Shown here: positions 23,470-32,047 of the stretch, piece by piece
Numbering within the stretch: the stretch's first letter is position 1
Layout: each line of letters opens with the position of its first letter
Source of the DNA: Deltaproteobacteria bacterium
Lineage (GTDB): Bacteria; Myxococcota; B64-G9
Assembly: GCA_030622135.1 (NCBI GenBank)
Contig: JAUXGL010000022.1
Span: forward strand, 1-35,126
DNA length: 35,126 nucleotides
Direction: 5' to 3'
The notes under the pieces: generated by a model
Databases searched by the model: none
What the model was told of the DNA's origin: nothing
The model's input: the letters and a program-made list of their open reading frames with translations, nothing else
Made by a program: the position numbers and the translations under genes

Positions 23470-24273
23470 ATGCCCAGCCTCGAAACCCTCTTGGACGAAA
23501 GCGGCCAGGCCCTCGAAGCAGGCGATCTCGAACAAGCCCTGGATTTGGCCCAACAAGCCGTTTCGAAAGACCCCGATTGCCCCGACGCCTATTTTCTAAA
23601 GGCCGAGGCCTTGCTGGATCTCTTCCTCTCCGAAGAAGCCGTGAAAACCTACCAAAAGGCCGACAACCTGCTGCCCCACAACCCCGACATCCTCTCCGGC
23701 CTGGGCATGGCCCTCTTCGAATGCATCCGCCTGGACGAAGCCGAAGCCGTGCTTCTAGAAGCCCTGGACCAGGATCCCCGAATGCCCGAAACCCACCAGA
23801 CCCTGGCATTAATCCTGGAGCGTAAAAACGATCCCCGCGCCGACTTTCACTTCCAAAGCGCCCACGAGCTGCTTCCCGACGCCTATCCGCTCCCGTACAA
23901 GATCCCCGCCGAGGAGTTCGACGCCTGCATCCAAAAAGCCCTGGCCGAGCTACCCGACCCCGTCCAGAAAACCATGAAAAACACCCCGGTCTCGGTAGAG
24001 CCCTTCCCACAGGAAGACGATCTGATCGCCGTAAAGCCTCCCCTGAGCCCCCACCTCCTGGGCCTCTACCGCGGCCCCTCACTGAAAGAAAAAACCGTCT
24101 TCGACCCCTGGACCGAGCTCCCCGGAGAAATCCTCCTCTACCAGAACAACCTCCAACGCCAATGCCAAACCCGCGAAGAACTGGTCGAACAGATCCGCAT
24201 AACCGTCCTCCACGAAGTCGGCCACCTACTGGGCCTGACCGAAGAAGATCTGGACAAACGCGGCCTGAGCTAG
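23470..24273 (+). CDS. TPR protein fused to a zincin-type metallopeptidase
   Basis: The 267-residue cytoplasmic product starts with about three to four tetratricopeptide repeats (residues about 3-140, for example ALEAGDLEQALDLAQQAVSK and DAYFLKAEALLDL). The C-terminal part matches the Zincin_1 metallopeptidase family: LLGLYRGPSL, GEILLYQNNLQ and the zinc motif HEVGHLLGLTEEDL at residues 248-261, close to the C-terminus as usual. The fusion to TPRs suggests that the protease is directed to protein partners. The ATG at 23470 is two bases after the stop of the RING-type gene, which indicates translational coupling. The stop overlaps that of the convergent TonB receptor by sharing CTAG. Substrate unknown. 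Confidence 0.86.
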   Translation: MPSLETLLDESGQALEAGDLEQALDLAQQAVSKDPDCPDAYFLKAEALLDLFLSEEAVKTYQKADNLLPHNPDILSGLGMALFECIRLDEAEAVLLEALDQDPRMPETHQTLALILERKNDPRADFHFQSAHELLPDAYPLPYKIPAEEFDACIQKALAELPDPVQKTMKNTPVSVEPFPQEDDLIAVKPPLSPHLLGLYRGPSLKEKTVFDPWTELPGEILLYQNNLQRQCQTREELVEQIRITVLHEVGHLLGLTEEDLDKRGLS

Positions 24274-26072
24274 ATTAGCGACATTCCTGCCATTACGGAG
24301 AATCCCGGCAAAGGGGCGCCGGGGATTTCTTCTTCGTGGGCGTCGAGGATGTTTGCAGCCTCCAAAAAGACATGCAACGGGCCGAAGCGGCGGCGGAGGC
24401 GGGCATCTATCAATATCGCACCGTCGGTTTCGGGGCGGCGGCGGAAGCGAGCGGACAGAGTTCCTTCGATGCCGAAGAGCAGCGGGCCGGAGACGCGCAG
24501 GAGAACGTCGTCGATGGCCTGGCGAAAGACATACTTGGAGAAGGTGGCCGGCTTGTTCTTGCTCAATTCCAGGCGGGTATAGCCGAGCTCCAGGCGGGTA
24601 TCGTGGCTGGGGCGGACCTGGATGCGGAGCTCGGCGCCGCCGGAGGTTATCGAGCCTACGTTGGTGGCTTTCCAGGGGGCGGTTTCGGTTACCTTGATCC
24701 AGTCGACCAAGCTGGTGTCGGATTTTACGAAGCCGGATGCGGTCAGGGTAATGCCCTGCGCGGCTGCGAAGACCACCGTGAGATCGGCGGCGGAGCTCGC
24801 TTCGGGGGACAGTGCGGGCTCGCCCTGGTTGGCGGGGCTTTGGTAGTAGAGCTCGGTGAACGACGGGAGACGGAAGCCGCGGGCGGCGGAGAGGAGTATT
24901 TTCCAGCCTTTGGCGGGGTGGGCGCGCAGGCTCAAGGAGGGGGATACGAAGGCGAAAGTACGGTTTTCGGCGCCGACGCCCCAGTCGGCGCGGACGGCCC
25001 AGTTGAGATGGAAATAGCGGGAAAGTTTAATTCCGTGTTCGAAGAAAACGCCGAAGCGGCGGCGGTCGTGGTTGCCCAGTGTGGAGCTTTCTACTTCCTG
25101 CTCGCTGTGCTCGAGGCCAAAAACCACCGAGCCTATCGCGGTTCGGTCGAGGCGGAAGGCCAGCTCGGCGCCCATTGTGTTGGTTTCGTGATCCGAGCGG
25201 TAGCCGGCTGGGTTATTGCGGTCGAGGAGGAAATCGTCGGTGTGGCGGCGGAAAGAGAGCCTGGGGAGAACCTCCAGGCGATCGGAATGGCCCAGTCGGG
25301 AGGACAGGAACATCAAAAGCGTGCCGGTGGATTCTTTCGAGGGCCAGGGACCGTAGAAGTCTTCGGCGCCAAAATCGCGGTCCTGGTAGCCCAGGCGAAA
25401 GCGGGTTACGCCGCCGGGGTGGAAAATCATTGCTCCGTGGGAAAGGACCAGGGAGGTAGCCTCGGTGCCTTTCCGATGGCCGGTGGTACGTTCGAGGCCG
25501 GCGGATGCGCGGGCGGAGTAGGCCAGGGTGCGGTTGGGTTGCAGGTTATTGGCAGCCAGTGAGACCGAGGAAGCATGAGTCGAGAAGCTGCCCACAGAAG
25601 CGCGGAAGACCGTCTCCTCGGAAATGCCGGTCTTGGTGACGATGTTGACCACGCCGGCGAAGGCGCCGGGGCCATGGATGGAGGAGGCTACGCCGGGAAG
25701 GATCTCGATGCGAGCAATGTCGTCGATGGTGATGGGTAGATCCAGGTTGTGGTGTCCGGTCTGGGGGTCGTTGACCGGGACGCCGTCTAGCAGCACCAGG
25801 ACCTGTTCGAAGCCGGAGCCGCGCAGCGACAGGTCGGCCTGGGCGGGACCGCGGCGGCGGACGTCCAGGACCGAGGCACGAGACAGCAGGTCGGCCAGGG
25901 TAGCGCCGGACCATGAGTCGATCTCGTCTCTTGAGATAACCCGGACGCGGTCCTTCCAGACGCCCGCGGTGGAGCCCAGGCGGGTGGCGGTGACGATCAC
26001 TTCCTCCTGGGCACGGGCAAACCATGAAAACAGCAAGATCAGGATCCCGGCGACAGCAAAACGCGCGAACAT
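24270..26072 (-). CDS. TonB-dependent outer membrane receptor
   Basis: The 600-residue product has a signal peptide (cleaved after WFARA) and a TonB-box-like EEVIVTATR at the mature N-terminus. The plug domain follows (about residues 40-150: TLADLLSRASVLDVRRRG, SLRGSGFEQVLVLLDGVPVN, IARIEILPGVASSIHGPGA, GVVNIVTKTG). A 22-strand barrel occupies the rest, ending in a hydrophobic strand GFSVMAGMSLI. The size and plug sequence resemble BtuB/vitamin B12-type receptors, but no transporter, riboswitch or TonB gene is nearby, so the ligand is unknown. ATG 26072 has no Shine-Dalgarno sequence. A -10 box TATGAT lies eight bases before it, consistent with a leaderless transcript. Confidence 0.92.
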   Translation of the reverse strand: MFARFAVAGILILLFSWFARAQEEVIVTATRLGSTAGVWKDRVRVISRDEIDSWSGATLADLLSRASVLDVRRRGPAQADLSLRGSGFEQVLVLLDGVPVNDPQTGHHNLDLPITIDDIARIEILPGVASSIHGPGAFAGVVNIVTKTGISEETVFRASVGSFSTHASSVSLAANNLQPNRTLAYSARASAGLERTTGHRKGTEATSLVLSHGAMIFHPGGVTRFRLGYQDRDFGAEDFYGPWPSKESTGTLLMFLSSRLGHSDRLEVLPRLSFRRHTDDFLLDRNNPAGYRSDHETNTMGAELAFRLDRTAIGSVVFGLEHSEQEVESSTLGNHDRRRFGVFFEHGIKLSRYFHLNWAVRADWGVGAENRTFAFVSPSLSLRAHPAKGWKILLSAARGFRLPSFTELYYQSPANQGEPALSPEASSAADLTVVFAAAQGITLTASGFVKSDTSLVDWIKVTETAPWKATNVGSITSGGAELRIQVRPSHDTRLELGYTRLELSKNKPATFSKYVFRQAIDDVLLRVSGPLLFGIEGTLSARFRRRPETDGAILIDARLRRRFGPLHVFLEAANILDAHEEEIPGAPLPGFSVMAGMSLI

Positions 26073-26080
26073 GGCCGGCC

Positions 26081-26086
26081 ATCATA
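26081..26086 (-). promoter_or_regulatory. -10 box of the TonB receptor gene
   Basis: The minus strand reads GGTATGAT, a five-of-six match to TATAAT, ending eight bases before the ATG at 26072. No good -35 box is seen. Transcription would begin within a few bases of the start codon. Confidence 0.4.
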
Positions 26087-26138
26087 CCCCAATTCTCTTG
26101 ATAATCCAGAGGTGATCTGCTAGGCACTTCACACAGAC

Positions 26139-28538
26139 ATGACAATGCACTCCAGCACCGAGTTGAGGCAGGTCGTCGCCGAAGCCAAGGATATCTCCGC
26201 TCAGGTGAGCCAACGTCTGACGTCGGCCCACCTACTCCTGGCCCTCTTCACCGTCCACAACCGCGCCGAGATTCTCCTAAAGGAGAAGGGCATCGACGAG
26301 GACGCCATCCTGGCCCTGATCCACACCGTCGAGGGGGAACCGCCGGGCACGGTCAAAAGGGTCCAGGAAAAGGCGCGGGAGATCGCCGTGGGCTGCGGGG
26401 CCGTGAACACCGACTGCCTGCATTTGCTCATCGCCCTGTGCGGCATGCGCAGCACCCTGGCCCACGATCTGCTGCGCCGCACCAACCTGAACGTCCCCAA
26501 GCTCCGAAACACAGCGCTGTCCTACGTCACCGGCCGCATGCCCCGCCGACTGACGGTGAAAAAAAAACGGGCACAGGAAGAACCTCAGTCCACGCGGGTC
26601 CAGGCGGTCGAGATCCCCTCGTTTCCACCCGTGCGCGAAGAAGAACACATCCAGAAACCCATCGAGGCGGAAGAGTACGAAGCGGAGGAAGAAAACTACC
26701 CGGCCCCGGCGGCACCCGCCGCTCCGCAGACCCCCTGGGACCTGGAGCCCACCCGCTTCCCGCTCCTATCCAAGCTGGGGCGGAACATCACCGCGCTGGC
26801 CGCGCTCGACCGGGTGGATCCATTGGTGGGCCGCGACAAGGAGGTCTCCGAGGTCATCGACACGCTCTTGAAACGACGCTCCAACAACCCGTTGCTGGTG
26901 GGAGAGCCGGGCACGGGCAAGACCGCCATCGTCGAAGGCCTGGCGCTACGCATCGTCTCGGACACCCCCGACGCCAGCGCCCTGAAGAACCGCCGCATCA
27001 TCGAGTTGGACGTGGCCTCCCTGCTGGCCGGCACCCAACTCCGCGGAGCGTTCTCGGAAAAGCTCCGGCAGATCCGCGACGAGGTAAAAAACGCCGCGGG
27101 CTCGGTGGTGATCTTCTTCGACGAGATGCACACGCTCATCGGCGCCGGATCCACCGGCGAGGGCGCCCAGGACGCCGCCAACGAGCTCAAGGCCGCGCTG
27201 GCCCGCGGGGAGTTCCCCTGCATCGGCGCCACCACTCACGACGAATACCGCCGCTTTATCGAGCAAGACACCGCGCTGGCGCGGCGCTTCCAACCCATCC
27301 AAGTCTCCGAGGCGTCCACCGAAGAAACCCTGACCATCCTCAAGGGAATCGCCGACGAGTACGCCAGCCATCACGGGGTCTCTTACGACCAGGCCGCCCT
27401 GGAAGCCGCGGTGTATCTCTCCTCGCGTTACATCACCGACCGTTGCCTGCCGGACAAGGCCATCTCGCTACTGGACCTGGCCGGATCCCGCGCTCGCCGC
27501 TCGGGCAAGGTCCGGGTGGACCGCGAGGCCATCGCCCGGGTGGTTAGCTCGGCGGCCAAGATCCCGGTCGAGCGCCTGCTGATGACCGACGCCGAGCGGC
27601 TCTTGAACATGGAGCAGATCATCGGGCTGCGGCTAATCGGCCACACCCAGGTCATCCGGGCCATCTCCAAGGTCATCCGCCGCAACTACGCCGGCTTCAG
27701 CCACCGCCGGCCCATCGGCTCTTTCCTCTTTTTGGGCCCCACCGGAGTGGGCAAGACCGAATGCGCCCGCGCCCTGTCCCGGTTCATGTTTTCCAACAAA
27801 GATGCCCTGGTGAAGCTGGACATGAGCGAGTACATCGAGTCCCACTCGGTTTCCCGACTGATCGGATCGCCGCCCGGCTACGTGGGCCACCATGAGGGAG
27901 GCCAGCTAACCGAGGCAGTGCGTCGGCGGCCCTACGCCATCGTCCTGTTCGATGAGGTTGAAAAGGCCCACCCGGAAGTCCAGCTGCTGCTGCTGCAGAT
28001 CCTCGAAGAGGGCCGCCTGACCGACGGCCGCGGGCGCGCGGTGGACTTCACCAATGTAATCGTCATACTCACATCCAACCTGGGCACCGACAAGCTCTCC
28101 AAGCCGGGCCCGGCCAGGATCGGCTTCGGTTCGGGAGGCCCGGCGAACGCCCAGGACGACCAGACCGCGCAGGAGGTCGTAACCGCGGCCCGCCAGCACT
28201 TCCCTCCCGAGCTATGGGGCCGGATGGATGAGCACCTCTTCTTCCACCTGCTGGGCGACGACGATCTGGCCGCCATCGCCGCCTTGATGATCAAGGAGTC
28301 TTCCGATCGTCTCCAGGCCGAGCGAAACATGACCCTGCAGCCAGACCCGGAGGTGACGCGCCACCTGGTCCAACGGGGCTGCCTGGATCCCAAGCTGGGC
28401 GCCCGCCCCCTGCGCGGAGCGGTGCGCCGGATGGTGGAAGAACCCCTGGCCGAAGCCATCCTGCAGGGGCACTTCCAACCCAACGACTGCATCCGAATCA
28501 AGGTCGAAGACGAGAAGATCCGCTTCGAGAAAATCTAA
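26139..28538 (+). CDS. ClpA-like AAA+ unfoldase
   Basis: The 799-residue product has a Clp N-domain (residues about 5-135, SAHLLLALF, NTDCLHLLIALC), an acidic and proline-rich linker (about 145-215), and two AAA+ modules. The first has Walker A GEPGTGKT (255-262), FFDEMHT and the ClpA-type segment GAGSTGEGAQDAAN. The second has Walker A GPTGVGKT (533-540), LFDEVEKAHPEV and the GSPPGYVGH pore loop. The C-terminal small domain ends the protein. No coiled-coil M-domain is present between or within the modules, which fits ClpA rather than ClpB or ClpC. Ile661-Gly662-Phe663 lies where ClpP-binding loops occur, so it probably feeds ClpP. The ATG at 26139 lacks a ribosome site; ATG 26145 is close by. 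No clpS or clpP is in the window. Confidence 0.92.
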   Translation: MTMHSSTELRQVVAEAKDISAQVSQRLTSAHLLLALFTVHNRAEILLKEKGIDEDAILALIHTVEGEPPGTVKRVQEKAREIAVGCGAVNTDCLHLLIALCGMRSTLAHDLLRRTNLNVPKLRNTALSYVTGRMPRRLTVKKKRAQEEPQSTRVQAVEIPSFPPVREEEHIQKPIEAEEYEAEEENYPAPAAPAAPQTPWDLEPTRFPLLSKLGRNITALAALDRVDPLVGRDKEVSEVIDTLLKRRSNNPLLVGEPGTGKTAIVEGLALRIVSDTPDASALKNRRIIELDVASLLAGTQLRGAFSEKLRQIRDEVKNAAGSVVIFFDEMHTLIGAGSTGEGAQDAANELKAALARGEFPCIGATTHDEYRRFIEQDTALARRFQPIQVSEASTEETLTILKGIADEYASHHGVSYDQAALEAAVYLSSRYITDRCLPDKAISLLDLAGSRARRSGKVRVDREAIARVVSSAAKIPVERLLMTDAERLLNMEQIIGLRLIGHTQVIRAISKVIRRNYAGFSHRRPIGSFLFLGPTGVGKTECARALSRFMFSNKDALVKLDMSEYIESHSVSRLIGSPPGYVGHHEGGQLTEAVRRRPYAIVLFDEVEKAHPEVQLLLLQILEEGRLTDGRGRAVDFTNVIVILTSNLGTDKLSKPGPARIGFGSGGPANAQDDQTAQEVVTAARQHFPPELWGRMDEHLFFHLLGDDDLAAIAALMIKESSDRLQAERNMTLQPDPEVTRHLVQRGCLDPKLGARPLRGAVRRMVEEPLAEAILQGHFQPNDCIRIKVEDEKIRFEKI

Positions 28539-29332
28539 AACTCGTATTGCCGCAGTTTCTTGTCGCGGGATTTCAGCAGCGGGCGGAGCCGGCGGCGGTC
28601 TTTGGAGGGATCCAGGCGCTCCGCCCGCCGGAAGGCGGCCTTGGCCTTGCTCTTCCATCCCACCCGCTTGTAGAAACGCCCCAGGGTAGAGAGGTGATAC
28701 GCGTTGTAGGGATGTACCTTGGCAATGGCTTTCAAGTGTTCCTCGGCCTCCTCCAGCTGCCCCGATTGTTCATAGAGCACGGCCAGGTTCCGGTGAGCGC
28801 CCAGGTGGTTGAGGCGTTGCTTTATGACCAACTGGTACTGGTGGATCCCCTCGGTCTGCCTCCCCGCCTCCACATACATGGTGGCCAGGCGAAATCTGGC
28901 GTCCACCAGGCTGGGTCTCAGTTGCAAAGATCGGGTGAATGCTCCGATGGCCTCGTTCCTGCGCCCACCATCCTGAAGGAAGATGCCCCACAGGTAGTGC
29001 CCCCGGGGAATACTCTTGCCAAGCTTCACCACCTTTTTTAAGTTTTTGCCGATCTCTTCCCGGTTGTTGTCCGTCTTCATGTGAGCCACGGCGATTTCCA
29101 GATAGGGAAGGGCCCAGTTGGGGGCCAGCGAGCTGGCCTTCCGGAAGCGGGTCAGGGCCGCCGTGAACTCGCCTTTCCGGGAGAACTCCACGCCCTGCTT
29201 GAACCAGGCCAGCGCCCCGGTCGGATCCCCCCGATCCACCTCCACTCCTTCCACCGGCAAAGAAGCAGCGCCGGTCAGAACCGCAAGCGTCAGGACAAAC
29301 AGAGGCAATATGATAAACCACTTGCCAATCAT
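28535..29332 (-). CDS. Exported tetratricopeptide repeat protein
   Basis: The 265-residue product starts with a signal peptide or membrane anchor (MIGKWFIILPLFVLTLAVLT, to about residue 22). Then about six TPR units follow: AWFKQGVEFSRKGEFTAALT, LPYLEIAVAHMK, GHYLWGIFLQDGGRRNEAIG, DARFRLATMYVEAGRQTEG, GAHRNLAVLYEQSGQLEEAE, and YHLSTLGRFYKRVGWKSKAK. The basic tail has no known motif. It is probably a periplasmic scaffold that binds other proteins. ATG 29332 follows GGAGAAGAATC. The stop codon shares bases with that of the convergent Clp gene. The partner cannot be deduced; the divergent neighbour encodes a large calcium-binding-type lipoprotein. Confidence 0.88.
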   Translation of the reverse strand: MIGKWFIILPLFVLTLAVLTGAASLPVEGVEVDRGDPTGALAWFKQGVEFSRKGEFTAALTRFRKASSLAPNWALPYLEIAVAHMKTDNNREEIGKNLKKVVKLGKSIPRGHYLWGIFLQDGGRRNEAIGAFTRSLQLRPSLVDARFRLATMYVEAGRQTEGIHQYQLVIKQRLNHLGAHRNLAVLYEQSGQLEEAEEHLKAIAKVHPYNAYHLSTLGRFYKRVGWKSKAKAAFRRAERLDPSKDRRRLRPLLKSRDKKLRQYEF

Positions 29333-29403
29333 GATTCTTCTCCATGTACCAGAAAGACCCCCATTCCACAAGGACGACCCGCCATCGCAGCGGGAAATTG
29401 TTG

Positions 29404-29432
29404 TTGACATTAAAACTCGCGAATGCTACCCA
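29404..29432 (+). promoter_or_regulatory. Possible promoter of the MopE-like lipoprotein
   Basis: A perfect -35 TTGACA (29404-29409) is followed after 17 bases by TGC and TACCCA (29427-29432). The -10 box is weak but has the extended TG element. It would leave a leader of about 50 bases before TTG 29490. Confidence 0.35.
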
Positions 29433-29489
29433 CGGTACGGTTTTCTTTGTACAAACTCCCCGCATGGGGCACAAAAATTGGAGTTCGCC

Positions 29490-32033
29490 TTGAAGCCATA
29501 TGCATCAGCCGCGTTGGTGATTTTACTCGCTGCCGCCGTCACACTCCCGGGTTGCAAGAACCCCTGCAAGGACGAGTTGGACGCCTTGAAATCTCGCGTC
29601 ATGCAGTTCGTCGAGGACACCGATCCCTTGAGAGCGGGCGCTCAACCCTGCGGCACCCATGCAGGCAGCGGCAATTACGACCAGATCTGCGATTATGCCG
29701 TCAGGGCCCTGTCCACCAACTGGCCCTACTTCGACTGCAACTCGTGCGACGCGACCGAGATCAAGCTGTGCGGCTGCTTCGGAGAAAACGTGTGGGTAGT
29801 GGACGGCAACCAGAACCCCATCTACCCCGGCGTGGTTTACTGCCTAGCCAACTACTACCGCACCCGCGACCTGTGCGAATGCCACCCGGATTTCCCCGGC
29901 GATCAGGGCAATCCCAAGGACTGTTACGTCACCGGCGGTATGATCCGGCCCGACGCCCAGGAAATCGCCGGGGACGGAGTGGATGAGAACTGTGACGGCA
30001 CCGACCTCGCCAAGGATTGCAAAGACGAAGACCAGGACGAGCACTTCGACATCGCCTGCGGCGGGGACGACTGCAACGACACGGACAAAAACGTACACCC
30101 CCAGGCGAACGAAATCTGCGGAGACGGAGTCGACCAGGACTGCAACGGCAAAGATCTGACCTGCGCCTGTTCGGACGGCGACGAGGACGGGTTCATCGAC
30201 AAAACCTGCGGCGGGAACGACTGCGACGACGCCAACGACAAGATTTATCCGCGCGCCCGGGAGATCTGCGGCGACGGCATCGATCAGAACTGCAACGGCC
30301 TGGACCTGGTTTGCTGCCCCGACCTGGACGGGGATTTCCACAAGGACGCCGCCTGCGGCGGGGATGACTGCGACGACACCGACGAAACCGTCCACCCCGA
30401 TGCCATGGAGATCCGCGGCGACGGCATCGACCAGGACTGCAACGGGAAAGACCTGCTGGATCCGTGCCCGGACGTGGACGCAGACGACTTCCTGGACGCG
30501 AACTGCGGGGGCAACGACTGCGACGACACGGACCACAAAGCCTATCCCGGCGCCCGGGAGGTTCTCAGCGACGGTATCGACCAGGACTGCAACGGGTCCG
30601 ATCTTCTTGAGGGATGCGCCGACGAGGACGGGGACGGACATTACGCCGCTTACTGCGGCGGTGACGACTGCAACGACGTCCATCCCGGCATCCATCCCGG
30701 GGCGGACGAAATCTGTGGAAACGGGATCGACGACGACTGCAGCGGCTCCGACCTGGCACCCTGCGACTGTCCGGACAGCGACGGCGACGGCTACCACCGG
30801 GCCGACTGCGGCGGCTCCGACTGCGACGACGCGGCGATCATCCGCATCTGCGCCCAGCCGGAAAAGCCCCAGCTCAAGCATCACACCATGCAGCAGACCG
30901 ACGTCTGCGACGCCTTGATCGAATCCTTCGGCTGCAAGTTCTACGACGCCGATTTCGATCAAATTCCCGATCAGTACGACGGCGGCGCCCAGCGGATGAC
31001 GCAGTACCTGGCGGAAGACGCCCAGTGTCTGAACGGCCCCCCGGGCGAAACCGCCTGGAACGAGTGGTTCACCGCGCCCCTGTCCCTGTACGACGGCGGT
31101 GGAATCTTCATCGACTGGGACGATGGCTATCCGGAAGACCAGGACGATGACGGCGTATCCGACAGCTGCGACAACTGCCCGGACACCCCCAACGGGTTCC
31201 ACTGCGCCCAGAAAATCGGTGGCGCGCAGCCCTTCCTGAGCTACTGCGACGCCGACCGCGACGGCGTCGTCACCGGCAAGGAGCTGGCCTACGGCAACCA
31301 GAAAGACACCGACTACGAGCGTTCCCTGGCACTCGCCGACCCGCTCCTCGGAGACGCCTGCGACCGCGACATGGACGCGGTATCCACCGCGGGCGACAAT
31401 TGCCCAGACCACGCCAATGGCCTGGATTGCCTCGGAGCCTGCGAGCCGGTGGGCAACCTGGAACCCTGCGACGTAACCGAGGACGGCTACATATTCGCCA
31501 ATGACCTCATCGCCCTGAAGAGCGACGATCCCCAGACATTCCTACAATGCATGGATCTGCTGAACGAGTGCTTGTCTGTCTCTAAGTGCGACGTTGATCT
31601 CAACGGGCGGGTCGCCCTCGACGAGCTCCTGGTAGGCGATCAGTTCGATGGCGACTTGGACACCATCGGTAATGCCTGCGACACCTGCCCGACCATCGAC
31701 AATCCCGACCAGGAGGACATCGACGGTGACGGAGTCGGCGATGACTGTGACAACTGCCCGAGCAACCCCAATGGCTACTGCCTCGAGGGGTGTCCGTATC
31801 CGCAAGCCTACATGAAAAAATGCGATCCGGATCATGACAAAGACATCACCATCGACGACCTGCAGCAATTGGGGCCGATCGATCAGATAGAATGTATCGA
31901 ATTCCTAAAAGCGCATTGCCCCCTCACCGGAAGATGCGACGCCGACAATAATGGAGATGTCGAAGTCCACGAGATTCTGTTGGGTGGTCAGCAAGACAGC
32001 GACGGCAACAGTGTGGGAGACGCTTGCCAGTAG
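29490..32033 (+). CDS. MopE-like repeat lipoprotein with calcium-type motifs
   Basis: The 847-residue product has a lipoprotein signal (ALVILLAAAVTLPGC) followed by a unique cysteine-rich domain of about 120 residues. About six repeats of 48-50 residues follow (29956-30860). Each has the pattern D-x-D-x-D-x3-D-x2-CGG-x-DC-x-D, then P-x-A-x-EICGDGIDQDCNG-x-DL, the putative metal-binding motif of MopE-like proteins. The C-terminal third has thrombospondin type 3-like units (DQDDDGVSDSCDNCPDTPNG, DIDGDGVGDDCDNCPSNPNG) and dockerin/EF-hand-like loops (DADRDGVVTGKEL, DVDLNGRVALDEL, DADNNGDVEVHEI). It should bind many calcium ions at the cell surface. The start is TTG 29490, six bases after GGAG, chosen because it places the signal at the N-terminus. 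The gene ends 14 bases before mutS2. Confidence 0.85.
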   Translation: MKPYASAALVILLAAAVTLPGCKNPCKDELDALKSRVMQFVEDTDPLRAGAQPCGTHAGSGNYDQICDYAVRALSTNWPYFDCNSCDATEIKLCGCFGENVWVVDGNQNPIYPGVVYCLANYYRTRDLCECHPDFPGDQGNPKDCYVTGGMIRPDAQEIAGDGVDENCDGTDLAKDCKDEDQDEHFDIACGGDDCNDTDKNVHPQANEICGDGVDQDCNGKDLTCACSDGDEDGFIDKTCGGNDCDDANDKIYPRAREICGDGIDQNCNGLDLVCCPDLDGDFHKDAACGGDDCDDTDETVHPDAMEIRGDGIDQDCNGKDLLDPCPDVDADDFLDANCGGNDCDDTDHKAYPGAREVLSDGIDQDCNGSDLLEGCADEDGDGHYAAYCGGDDCNDVHPGIHPGADEICGNGIDDDCSGSDLAPCDCPDSDGDGYHRADCGGSDCDDAAIIRICAQPEKPQLKHHTMQQTDVCDALIESFGCKFYDADFDQIPDQYDGGAQRMTQYLAEDAQCLNGPPGETAWNEWFTAPLSLYDGGGIFIDWDDGYPEDQDDDGVSDSCDNCPDTPNGFHCAQKIGGAQPFLSYCDADRDGVVTGKELAYGNQKDTDYERSLALADPLLGDACDRDMDAVSTAGDNCPDHANGLDCLGACEPVGNLEPCDVTEDGYIFANDLIALKSDDPQTFLQCMDLLNECLSVSKCDVDLNGRVALDELLVGDQFDGDLDTIGNACDTCPTIDNPDQEDIDGDGVGDDCDNCPSNPNGYCLEGCPYPQAYMKKCDPDHDKDITIDDLQQLGPIDQIECIEFLKAHCPLTGRCDADNNGDVEVHEILLGGQQDSDGNSVGDACQ
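29956..30860 (+). repeat. Six tandem coding repeats of the MopE-like protein
   Basis: Six units of about 145-150 bases encode the CGGxDCxD and EICGDGIDQDCNGxDL motifs. Units differ at many synonymous sites, so they are old, not freshly amplified. Their GAC/TGC-rich codons create long antisense open frames that are not genes. Confidence 0.8.
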
Positions 32034-32047
32034 TTCCTTTTCCGGGG

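Noticed and set aside
24336-25562. A 408-codon frame antisense to the TonB receptor
   Set aside because: It is Gly/Ala/Glu-rich without motifs and opposite a clear receptor gene.
29956-30860. Possible CRISPR array because of regular spacing of repeats
   Set aside because: The units are in frame, encode a known protein motif, vary at synonymous sites, and have no separate spacers.
29844-31412. A 522-codon open frame antisense to the MopE-like gene
   Set aside because: It is the shadow of GAC/TGC-rich repeats, giving a low-complexity Val/Ala product. The sense frame has a lipoprotein signal and recognised repeat motifs.
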